From NCBI GenBank assembly GCA_040386775.1, contig JAZKEU010000012.1:1-64000 (forward strand): a DNA stretch of 64,000 nucleotides, given 5' to 3'. The notes under the pieces are model-generated. The model ran no database searches, had not been told where the DNA came from, and was given only the letters and a program-made list of their open reading frames with translations. The DNA comes from Bdellovibrionota bacterium. Its GTDB lineage: Bacteria > Bdellovibrionota > Bdellovibrionia > Bdellovibrionales > JAEYZS01. The translations under genes were made by a program, and so were the position numbers. How positions within the stretch are numbered: position 1 is the first letter of the stretch; each line of letters opens with the position of its first letter. Below, piece after piece: positions 23,805 to 32,039 of this stretch.

Positions 23805-25199
23805 TTAGCTGGCTCGCAATTTGAGAATGCTTTCTCTCTTTTCATATTTATTGAAAAACACATGATAATACACGTGATCAATTTCTGGGAAATTTCTAAC
23901 TTTTAAATCTAACTCCAGTGTATCCCATTTTTTAAACATTCTATGATTGTCTTCAAAATGCCGAGATAACGTAGATTGCAAAACAACTACTGATTGCGTA
24001 GGAGCAATTTTACTCTTAATAGTCTTTGAATAAGTCTCGAGCCTAGACGATAAGATAATAGTTCTACCGCTAATATCTAGCTCTTTGCGATGTTCATCGC
24101 CGTGTACACTTACAGTTACGTCCCCTTCAGCTACTCCGATTCCTAAAGCCATATTCTCTGTGACATCATACTTTTGTTTCAAAGTATCAAATTGATAAGC
24201 TAAGGTTGCCATTGCCGCTAATGCATTCGTAAACCTCGCTCTACCAAGCTTTATTTCTGCAGCAAGCCCTTCAGTATCATAACCAGGTAAGTCTTTTAAG
24301 TCTGGAGATTCATCCATAACGCCGAATGAAACCATATGCCCATCACCGCTCGTTTTGTGCAAATAGCCGCCTTTATCATTGAATATCTTAGATACGTTGG
24401 CGTGATATTCATTCATAAAGTCTTTAACTAATTGCTCACTGTTTTTATTAGAAAATTCTGAATAATTCCTGATATCCACCATGACAATTATAGCATCAAC
24501 TTTTCTTTCTTTTAATAAGTCTTCGTTTTGCTCATAAAGAGCTTTTGTAAGCCTGTCTCCTAAGAATGGAGCAGCAGATCTTTTCACTTTAATATCGAAA
24601 GTAGCAATCTTTAATCTAAGTTTGTAAATTTGAAGAGCAATAATAATTGATGCAACAAAAGCAATCCCTAAATCACTCAAGACTGTCTTCAGTAAAATAA
24701 AACTGTTATTTTTATATAACATCCATGCCAATGGTGCGACAAAGATTGTTGTTAAAGTTAGACCTTGAAAATATAGATATTTAGGCGGTGGTGACACTGT
24801 AAGAAAACACATCGTAATAATAAATGCATTTGCCGAGTGAACATACAAAATAATCTCTGATTGCCCTGAATAAATTATTGGCCACACGTGAATAAAACAG
24901 GCAGAAACCAGAATCAGCGGTAGTCCAAATGTCCACATTATCACTTTTAGCTTAACGTTGTCTTGATAGTTTCTAAAATAATACCAAAAAAGACCAAGCG
25001 GTATTGTGTTAAAAATAAATCTTGGCCATACGTTGTTTAGCAATGTTAATTCCGGATGAAATGTCGTAATAAATTCGTAACTACTAAAGCCATAGATAGT
25101 AAACGCAACACAAAATATACCACTGAGAATGCCAGCTCTACTGACCACTCCTCTAAGAAGACTTTCATTTACTTTTAGTAAATCTTCATTGTTTAACAA
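23805..25199 (-). CDS. Membrane-bound class III adenylate/guanylate cyclase
   Basis: A 464 aa protein. The N-terminal half has about six membrane helices (residues 18-195). The C-terminal half is a class III nucleotide cyclase: the first metal Asp is in VMVDIRNYSEFS, the second in KTSGDGHMVSFG, and the dimer-arm and product strand regions follow. It makes cAMP or cGMP; the nucleotide cannot be read with certainty. The membrane half presumably senses a ligand or membrane state, since no HAMP or receiver is present. It is the last gene of a three-gene run (26686 to 23805), one base after the stop of its neighbour. Confidence 0.87.
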   Translation of the reverse strand: MLNNEDLLKVNESLLRGVVSRAGILSGIFCVAFTIYGFSSYEFITTFHPELTLLNNVWPRFIFNTIPLGLFWYYFRNYQDNVKLKVIMWTFGLPLILVSACFIHVWPIIYSGQSEIILYVHSANAFIITMCFLTVSPPPKYLYFQGLTLTTIFVAPLAWMLYKNNSFILLKTVLSDLGIAFVASIIIALQIYKLRLKIATFDIKVKRSAAPFLGDRLTKALYEQNEDLLKERKVDAIIVMVDIRNYSEFSNKNSEQLVKDFMNEYHANVSKIFNDKGGYLHKTSGDGHMVSFGVMDESPDLKDLPGYDTEGLAAEIKLGRARFTNALAAMATLAYQFDTLKQKYDVTENMALGIGVAEGDVTVSVHGDEHRKELDISGRTIILSSRLETYSKTIKSKIAPTQSVVVLQSTLSRHFEDNHRMFKKWDTLELDLKVRNFPEIDHVYYHVFFNKYEKRESILKLRAS

Positions 25200-25200
25200 A

Positions 25201-26094
25201 CTACGACCCGTGATTTAATGTTTTAATTAATAATTGCGCCATTGTATCTTTTTGTTTTTCTAACTTTAGTGTTTCAGAAGAATAGTAATTATTTGCTTCT
25301 TCTTGATTCATAATCGTACTGCCATTTGGAATGTTAGAGCCAGGAGGTAGAACTACATTATTACCAATGATTGTTTTTAACCCCAAGTATGTATGAGAAC
25401 CAATATCACAATTATCGCCAATAACTACACCATGGTTAATTGCGCATGTTGGTTTAATTATTGAAGATGTACCCATTCTTACCCTAATTCCTAAAGCCGT
25501 TCCAACACCAACCTCACTCTTAGCCGCTATTTTGCACCCTGGGGCCACCATTGCCAAATGACCAATCATAGCTGAATTACCCGTTGTAATTCCGTCAACT
25601 AAAATTGTTCCATCATTAAGACAAATATTAGAGCCAATCGTGGCACGATTAGACAAATAAGTTTTTGGAGAAAATTTTAATAGAGGTAAATCTCTAATCC
25701 ACGTGTCTGGATAAATAGTTATATCCATCGATCCTTTATATCCAAACAATCTAAATACAATTTTTTTTAAAATAGGAATCGAAATAACAACTGAATAGAT
25801 AGGTTTAAAATAAAATAACTGAGTCCAGCAAATACCATATATTCTTCTTTTGAAGTAAACAGGATGATCTAAATCTCTAGGAAACTTGCCTCTTTTAATC
25901 CCAGATTTACCGATTAAGCTCACCACTCCAGCGATGATCGTAGAGGTAAAAACAAATAATAATAAACCTAATGCTATCAAACTTAAATTGACTATCTTTG
26001 AACTACTATCCACTAGTAAGTATGGGGTGGATGATATTACAAATGAACCTAGCCATATAACTGTAATGATTGAGGCAGGAATAATATTATTCAT
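25201..26094 (-). CDS. Left-handed beta-helix (hexapeptide repeat) acyltransferase-like membrane protein
   Basis: A 297 aa protein with two membrane helices (about 5-25 and 36-60), a linker with basic residues, another hydrophobic patch and then hexapeptide repeats from about residue 135 to 265 (for example IGSNICLNDGTILVDG, IGHLAMVAPGCKI, VGVGTALGIRVRMG, IGDNCDIGSHTYLG). This fold is shared by acyl- and acetyltransferases. The sequence has His residues in GHLAM and NHGVV that could be catalytic. Substrate unknown. Lying between a cyclase and an unknown protein near an alpha-oxoamine synthase operon, it could modify a lipid or signal molecule; that is inference. Confidence 0.75.
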   Translation of the reverse strand: MNNIIPASIITVIWLGSFVISSTPYLLVDSSSKIVNLSLIALGLLLFVFTSTIIAGVVSLIGKSGIKRGKFPRDLDHPVYFKRRIYGICWTQLFYFKPIYSVVISIPILKKIVFRLFGYKGSMDITIYPDTWIRDLPLLKFSPKTYLSNRATIGSNICLNDGTILVDGITTGNSAMIGHLAMVAPGCKIAAKSEVGVGTALGIRVRMGTSSIIKPTCAINHGVVIGDNCDIGSHTYLGLKTIIGNNVVLPPGSNIPNGSTIMNQEEANNYYSSETLKLEKQKDTMAQLLIKTLNHGS

Positions 26095-26095
26095 A

Positions 26096-26686
26096 TTAAC
26101 CCACTTTCTCTAAATTATATTTTCTTACTGTATTCGTATCATTTGTAAATTCATGTAATAGTTTTTCTATATCAACTCTGTCTGCTAACATTCTATTTTT
26201 ATCTGAAGTAACACAATGAATACCTGATTGTTTTAAAATTAACTGTACCCAAGGAGACAATGTTAAAATTGCATCCTGATAACTGCACCCATTAATCTCC
26301 AATTGCTCTCCAACTGACAAATCTTTTTGAGGCTTATTTGATTGACTCAGCAATGCTCTCAATAACTGAGAAACTCCCACAAATACGCTGCACCCTGAAT
26401 CGAATTTAGTTAATACAATTGCAGCAGCTGTCAGGATCAATGCATCTTCTTTGAAGTTTTCAGATTTATTTTGCAATACGAGAATCCATTCTTCATTATT
26501 ACTCTGCTCAACCAATAAATGAAATATCTCAGAAATTTTATAAATAATTTCTATATCAACATTTTTTATGGCCATGAACACATAGGGCTTTGTATTTTGG
26601 ATTAATTGATCATGATTTAATCCTTTTAAATCACCTTCTGATTCTTCGTCTTTTTTAAGTTCTCTTATATTATTCAGCTTTAGCAT
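26096..26686 (-). CDS. Cytosolic protein of unknown function, cyclase operon
   Basis: About 196 aa from ATG 26686, which has AAGG 5 nt upstream; ATG 26704 is the alternative. No signal peptide or membrane helix. A central part (YVFMAIKNVDIEIIYKISEIFHLL ... EEWILVLQNKS, then AAAIVLTKFDSGCSVFVGVSQLLRALL) alternates strands and helices and could be a small alpha/beta domain. I do not recognise a family. It is first in a three-gene run with one-base gaps, so it probably belongs to the same signalling task as the beta-helix protein and the cyclase. Confidence 0.6.
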   Translation of the reverse strand: MLKLNNIRELKKDEESEGDLKGLNHDQLIQNTKPYVFMAIKNVDIEIIYKISEIFHLLVEQSNNEEWILVLQNKSENFKEDALILTAAAIVLTKFDSGCSVFVGVSQLLRALLSQSNKPQKDLSVGEQLEINGCSYQDAILTLSPWVQLILKQSGIHCVTSDKNRMLADRVDIEKLLHEFTNDTNTVRKYNLEKVG

Positions 26687-26704
26687 ATCAACCTTTATAT
26701 ACAT

Positions 26705-26889
26705 TCCAATACATCTAATTATCGGCTTGGAACGCTTAAAACATTAAAAAAACCATTAACTTACACCATTAAGTCTTGTTAATAAAATTTATTTAACAAT
26801 TAATTTAATTAACAATTAAATTCTTAAAGTTTAGATAATTCTAATAATTGAGATTAAATTCACATTTAAAATCGATATAGGGCCATTTA
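26705..26889. other. AT-rich intergenic region with ATTAA repeats
   Basis: The gap between two divergently placed genes is extremely AT-rich and contains near-repeats of AACAATTAA (around 26796-26818) and TAATTTAATTAAC. No clear promoter hexamers or hairpin with a T tract stand out. It presumably holds the promoters of the three-gene cyclase run and of the small plus-strand gene. Confidence 0.35.
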
Positions 26890-26943
26890 ATGAATTATTT
26901 ACGGCTAGACTCTTGCTTTATCTACCTCTGTCCAGGAGGTAGA

Positions 26944-27192
26944 ATGCACACGACACCAGAAACAATTATACAACAAATTTCTCTTTTTCTAGAGAAAAAT
27001 AAAAAATTAGAGACCCAATATTTCTTGATTAAAAACCTAGAATACAAACTTGTAGAAAGCATATTAAATAAAGAGCACCAAGAGATTGGAGAGATAATAC
27101 TGATCTATAAATTAAAAACTCAAGCAGCTTTAGAAACCTGCTTGAGGCTGTCTATGTCTTCAGGCTTAACTCTATCACTTGGTATTAAATAG
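26944..27192 (+). CDS. Possible small helical protein
   Basis: A start at ATG 26944 is preceded by AGGAGGTAGA, the most consensus-like ribosome site in the region, which is the main argument for a real gene. The 82 aa product begins MHTTPETIIQQISLFLEKNKK and is mostly helical. Its last 24 codons overlap the end of the receiver-cyclase gene on the opposite strand by 73 bases, which argues against strong conservation there. A longer reading from 26890 adds 18 residues but has no ribosome site. No family recognised. Confidence 0.4.
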   Translation: MHTTPETIIQQISLFLEKNKKLETQYFLIKNLEYKLVESILNKEHQEIGEIILIYKLKTQAALETCLRLSMSSGLTLSLGIK

Positions 27193-28316
27193 AGTTCTGC
27201 CATATTGCTCTGACCTAAAAATTTATGACTTCCCAAAGCGATAATATTCTCTGGTTTTTGGTTCAAGCCATGTAGGAAATCTTTTGTCATGATAATATTT
27301 GTGCCAGGTAACGTGTGGACAAATTTTTCTATTCTGTGCAGTAAATCGATATCAGATGAAGTTGTATCAAATGATTTTTGAATGATATTTCCCTTAGGAG
27401 TATTCAATTGAACAGTATGTATATCCACGACACTGTCTTTGGCTGTGTGCAATGCAATGCCACACTCTACGCTTATGTTATTCACTGAACAGAGACTTCT
27501 TAAAGCAACTCTGAACTCACGTGCTACCGCTAAGGCTGCCTCACGGGGATTTTGTGAGTCTTCGAATAGTCCGAAATGACCGTAGGCTGAATCTCCCGTG
27601 TGAGACTCTCTCCATCCGCCATGCTTAATGATCAACTCAGAGAACAATCTAATAATTTCTCCCCTGAGTGATTTTTCTTTAACTTTAATTTCGTGAATCG
27701 CACTGCTATTGATAATGTCAAAAGTAATTCCTACGATGTCTTTCTTCATAGGAAATTTAATTTTGTTATCGTTGATTGCCCAAAGCACAAAAGGCGGAAC
27801 CCAACACTCAAGTTCTTGTCTCATTTTTATTTCATTCTTATTGGCTTTTTCAAGGTCTACGGTCATCTGAAGGAGCTCGTTGTTGCGAGTTTTAAGCTCT
27901 TCTTCTCTTTTCTTAACTTCTTCTTGTAGCCTAATTCTTTCAGTGTCCGTTTTGTAAAACTCTATGCCTCTTGCTAAACTTTTTTCAAGATCGTCGTAGT
28001 CCCAAGGCTTTCTGATATAGTCGAAAACCTTTGCTCTTCTTACCGACTCCACAACCAGATTTTCATCTGAATAGCCTGTCACAATCATTCTTACAGCGTT
28101 CGGATGAAGCTTCATTGATAGTTCTAAAAATTCTACACCAGAAATATTTGGCATTCTTTGATCAGAAACAATAATCCAAGGAGTTTTTTTGTCCATTTCC
28201 TTTAGAGCTTGCATTGGATTGTCAAAAGTAAGCACCTCCCACTCATCTCCGAGTGCGGCCTCAAATACTGTCAAATTATGTGGTTCGTCATCCACATAAA
28301 AAATGAGCGGCTTCAT
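27120..28316 (-). CDS. Response regulator with class III nucleotide cyclase output
   Basis: A 398 aa protein. Residues 1-120 are a CheY-like receiver with Asp9/Asp10, phosphoacceptor Asp52 in VSDQRMP, Thr80 and Lys103 in RKPWD. A coiled coil (about 125-170) leads to a class III cyclase domain (about 172-390) with metal Asp200 in GITFDIINSS and Asp242 in THTGDSAYGHFG. Phosphorylation would therefore drive cAMP or cGMP synthesis. Its ATG overlaps the stop of the histidine kinase gene by four bases, so the cognate kinase is almost certainly that neighbour. Last gene of the PilZ-synthase/kinase/cyclase run. Confidence 0.9.
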   Translation of the reverse strand: MKPLIFYVDDEPHNLTVFEAALGDEWEVLTFDNPMQALKEMDKKTPWIIVSDQRMPNISGVEFLELSMKLHPNAVRMIVTGYSDENLVVESVRRAKVFDYIRKPWDYDDLEKSLARGIEFYKTDTERIRLQEEVKKREEELKTRNNELLQMTVDLEKANKNEIKMRQELECWVPPFVLWAINDNKIKFPMKKDIVGITFDIINSSAIHEIKVKEKSLRGEIIRLFSELIIKHGGWRESHTGDSAYGHFGLFEDSQNPREAALAVAREFRVALRSLCSVNNISVECGIALHTAKDSVVDIHTVQLNTPKGNIIQKSFDTTSSDIDLLHRIEKFVHTLPGTNIIMTKDFLHGLNQKPENIIALGSHKFLGQSNMAELYLIPSDRVKPEDIDSLKQVSKAA

Positions 28317-30180
28317 GCGACTTTATCCTTTGCTCCAGCTATATCACTTATCGGTAATCTTATCGTAAACTTGGTTCCTTCATTAATTACAGAACTAACG
28401 TCTATAGCTCCAGAGTGTTTTTTAATTTCATTCAAGACTATGTGCAAGCCTAGTCCAGTCCCTTTTCCCACAGGCTTAGTCGTAAAAAATGGATCAAAGA
28501 TCTTACTTTGAATATTTTCAGGAATTCCGTGTCCTGTATCACTCACCTCTACCACAACAAATTTATCCACTTCTTGAGCTTTAATATCGAGCGTACCACC
28601 ATCAGGCATTGCATCTATAGAGTTAGAGATTAAGTTCATCAGCACTTGATTCAGGCCAACCACACTACCGTATACTTTTAAATTATTAGGAATGTCTAAA
28701 TTGACTTTGATTTTATTTGAAATTTTATTTTTTTGAATCGTAAGTACGGAGTTTATAATTTCATCTATATTTAAGTCATTGAATTGAGCTTGGTTTAATC
28801 CTGTATAATTTCTTAGACTCTTGATAATATCTATTGTTAAACCTAGACCTTCTTTCATAACTTTCATTAATTTTTCAGTCTTATTTTTAGAAGATTCATC
28901 TGTAATATTTTTCTCAATAATTCTTTCTAGAGGAACCAGTGCTCCATTGACATAATTCACAGAATTGTTAATCTCATGAGCAATACCTGCCGCCAAAGTA
29001 CCCAGGGAAGCCAGCTTAGCTGTTTGAACCAATTCGGCTTGAGTTGTTTTGAGTTCTAGCATGGTCTTTTCTAAATCAACGGTTTTATTTTTTAATTCAA
29101 TCGTTTTTCTATTAACCTCTAGCTCTAGATTTTCTCTGAGATAATCTCTTTCTTGGTAAGTCTGATTAATCTCGGTTTGAAGTGATCTCGTGAAGAAGAA
29201 CACCGTACCTAGAACACCGTATCCAAGAACCATTCCGTAATTATGCAAACCCATTGTATAGCACACATCTAAAGTAGTGGCTCCCGCAAAAGATGATAAG
29301 GCCGCCAAATCAAGGGCCTTAGCCTTCCAAGAGGAATGAATATTAAATCTAAACTCCGAATAAAACGCTATCCATGTGGATAAAACACCAGGAGCAAAAA
29401 TAATATTCAGAAATACTTGAATCGTATCTCCGCTAGATAAGAATGGTATTACCAAAGTTCCAGGAATAGTTAAAAAACAAAATACATAGAATATCTTTTT
29501 TGCTAGTAGCCCTCTAACTTTTAGAAAGCTCACAAATGAAAATGTGGCAACTCCCAAACTGAATGCAGCTATTTTATCTACCAATAGCAAATCAAGTTTT
29601 ATACCAACCAATCCCAATACACTAGATAGAAAAAATGCACTCATAGAAACAGAGAACAATCCTAGATAAACAGACTGCATATATAGAGATTGAGTTTTAA
29701 TTCCAAAAAACAATACCAAGGCGAATACAAATAAAGCACCATAAATAGCTAAATGCTTAATCTCAATTCTATTAATCACTTCAGAATACTTTGATATATA
29801 GGGATAAGAATTAACTTTTGCAAAAAATTTGAAAGGAGAAATCACTATCCAACTTATCTTCTCACCTCGAATAGATTCGCATGGCAGGACCGGAGATCCA
29901 TAAATTGATCTTATGTAGTTTTGTCCCTCATCTCCGTAAGAATATATTAATGATCCATCAATAGAAACTTTCTGGAATGAATGCATCACATTGGGAAAAA
30001 CTAATTTTTGTCCTTCCCTACAATTTAAATCACTAATATTTGCTTGGAATTCTGCTTGATAATTATTTTTTGAATTCTTAGACCAGTCGCTAGTAATTGT
30101 CCACACATTCGAAGCGAAGGCTTGATTGGTGAAAATTAGAATTAGTAGGTAAAAAAAAACCTAAAACCCAATCGGTTCAT
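28313..30180 (-). CDS. 7TM-type sensor histidine kinase with an apparent frameshift in its signal peptide
   Basis: The kinase frame (597 aa from GTG 30106) has a periplasmic region (about 1-115), seven membrane helices (115-310), a coiled coil and HisKA/HATPase_c domains with His in AAGIAHEINNS and the G-boxes DTGHGIPE and GKGTGLGL. The N-terminal signal peptide is encoded upstream: ATG 30180 overlaps the stop of the synthase gene (TAATG) and reads MNRLGFRFFF, then hits a run of nine T (30159-30151); one extra T would continue as YLLILIFTNQAFASNVW into the kinase. As written, the ATG frame stops at 30142. This is either a sequencing error, a phase-variable tract or slippage-dependent expression. 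It lies between the synthase and its receiver-cyclase partner. Confidence 0.82.
30151..30159 (-). repeat. Nine-base homopolymer (T9 on the coding strand) in the kinase leader
   Basis: Nine A on the plus strand, T9 in the sense of the kinase gene. It falls exactly where the ATG-initiated frame and the kinase frame diverge, inside the hydrophobic core of the signal peptide. Tracts of this length are prone to polymerase slippage. Confidence 0.9.
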
Positions 30181-31850
30181 TATGCTGACTCTTTCAGAGC
30201 TATTTCTTTTGGCGCTAGTCCAACTTTTTCCATAGCTCTTTTTATAACTAGCAATGCATAATCCAAATCACTCAATGAATGCTGGGCAGATACGGTAAAC
30301 CTAAATCTACAGGTATTTTTACTTACTGCTGGATAAACCACTGGAATAGTATATATGCCAGAGTCATAAAGGATTTTATACATCTTACCTAATTTTTCTT
30401 CGTCTCCAATAACAACTGGAACAATTGCAGTTTTATGATCTTTTGGAATATCGAATCCCATTTTTCTAAGACCCGATGTAAAGAACTCAATATTCGATCT
30501 TAGTTTACCTAATAACTGTGGTTCGCTTTGAAATAATTCTAATGATTTATTAGTAGCAGCCACTGTTGATGGTGGTAATGCCACACTAAAGAATACAGAT
30601 CTTGCGGAAACGTTTAACCAATCGATAAGCTCTTTTGAACCACAGGCAAATCCACCTATAGTTCCGCAGATTTTAGAGAAAGTTCCCATAGTAAGATCAA
30701 TTCCCCCAAGGAGATTTGATTCTTCCGAAAGACCTAATCCGTTTTTACCAAGCACTCCGAATGAATGCGCTTCATCGATCATTACTCGTGCATCATATTT
30801 TTTAGCTAAACTTACAATATCATTAAGTGGAGCGGCATCACCGTCCATTGAAAACACGCCTTCAGCAACGATCAAACAACCATTCGACTCGTATCGTGTT
30901 CTAGATAAAACTTTCTCTAGATGATCCATATCATTATGCTTAAAAAATCTTTTTACACCTTGAGATAATTGCATACCATCGTAAATTGAAGCATGTGATA
31001 AGATATCAGCAATAACTAAATCATTTGGCCCCACTAAACTACTTATCAATCCTATATTCGCAGCATATCCAGAATTAAATAATGTAGTCGCTTCTGTTCT
31101 AAACATTCTTGATAAAGTTTCTTGCAGTCTTTCATGCTCTTCAGTTTGACCGCATGTGATTGGTGATCCTGTAGCTCCGAAGCCATATTTATCCAAAGCT
31201 ATTTTTGTAGCCTCAACGACTTCAGGACGTGCAGATAAGCCTAGATAATCGTTTGACGACATAACTATGAAATCATTACGACCATCTGATCTTTTTTTAG
31301 TCAATGTAACTCGAATACCTTTACTTGGCTCTCGTGGAATCCAATATCCCCAACGTACAGATTTTTGTAATGAGTTGTGATAGAAGTGATATTTTTTTGC
31401 TTTGTTAAATATATCGACTGATCCATCATCTTTACCAAGGAAGTCAGCCAATGATGAGTTGTCTGAGCTATATTCTAGTTCAGACTTTGCCATGTTTCCT
31501 TCGAGATTCATTTTAAAGCATTTGCTTAATGGACCTTCAATCGGCGCATGACTATCAATAAACATAATTCCTAGAGTAACTTTACTTTCTGACTTATGAA
31601 CGAATTTTACAACAGATCTACCAAACGCCCATTCATTCGCTTCCCAGACAAGCTTTCCTTCAGATAGAACTTGATCTTTTAAAACTGGTAACTCTTCTGA
31701 GGCAACTTGCAATTCAAAAGAAAGTCCGGTCGATGAAACTTCTCTCACCTTACCTAGAATTCTTTCTCCGGAAAGAGAAGTTAAATGAATATTCAACTCT
31801 TGTTTATCTTTTATTTGGTATCGAGTTCTTCTGAGTACTTTTTTTGCCAT
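30180..31850 (-). CDS. PilZ domain fused to alpha-oxoamine synthase (CqsA/SPT-like)
   Basis: A 556 aa fusion. Residues about 5-105 look like a PilZ domain (basic RRTR at 7-10, then EVSSTGLSF near 37-45, close to the D/NxSxxG motif), which in the family binds c-di-GMP. Residues about 145-545 are a complete PLP alpha-oxoamine synthase: SNDYLGL (199-205), His286, Asp359/His362 in DEAHSFG and Schiff-base Lys393 in GTFSK. It would join an amino acid and an acyl thioester. Its stop overlaps the start of a membrane histidine kinase, with a cyclase response regulator after that, as in alpha-hydroxyketone signal loci (CqsA, LqsA). A lipid role is the alternative. Control by c-di-GMP is inferred. Confidence 0.82.
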   Translation of the reverse strand: MAKKVLRRTRYQIKDKQELNIHLTSLSGERILGKVREVSSTGLSFELQVASEELPVLKDQVLSEGKLVWEANEWAFGRSVVKFVHKSESKVTLGIMFIDSHAPIEGPLSKCFKMNLEGNMAKSELEYSSDNSSLADFLGKDDGSVDIFNKAKKYHFYHNSLQKSVRWGYWIPREPSKGIRVTLTKKRSDGRNDFIVMSSNDYLGLSARPEVVEATKIALDKYGFGATGSPITCGQTEEHERLQETLSRMFRTEATTLFNSGYAANIGLISSLVGPNDLVIADILSHASIYDGMQLSQGVKRFFKHNDMDHLEKVLSRTRYESNGCLIVAEGVFSMDGDAAPLNDIVSLAKKYDARVMIDEAHSFGVLGKNGLGLSEESNLLGGIDLTMGTFSKICGTIGGFACGSKELIDWLNVSARSVFFSVALPPSTVAATNKSLELFQSEPQLLGKLRSNIEFFTSGLRKMGFDIPKDHKTAIVPVVIGDEEKLGKMYKILYDSGIYTIPVVYPAVSKNTCRFRFTVSAQHSLSDLDYALLVIKRAMEKVGLAPKEIALKESA

Positions 31851-31870
31851 AATTTATACCTTTTCCATAA

Positions 31871-31980
31871 GCTTATCATCGGCTTATACACTGCTTACTT
31901 AAGCCCGAATACTCGACCTCCGTAGCGAAAATAATTTAAATAGTAAGAAATTTTTAAATAGCGATGAAAGTCGATAAGCC
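31871..31980. promoter_or_regulatory. Divergent control region with repeated GCTTAT elements
   Basis: Between the divergent PilZ-synthase and kinase genes, GCTTATC (31871-31877) and GGCTTATA (31881-31888) form a direct repeat about 10-11 bases apart, and GATAAGCC (31973-31980) is the inverse. The spacing of one helical turn suits a regulator site. The plus-strand kinase has no ribosome site and may have a leaderless transcript. Confidence 0.35.
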
Positions 31981-32039
31981 TAAAGTTCTGAAGTTATAAA
32001 AACCTGGACCTTCTTCTCTATGCTAGTAATATATAAAAT

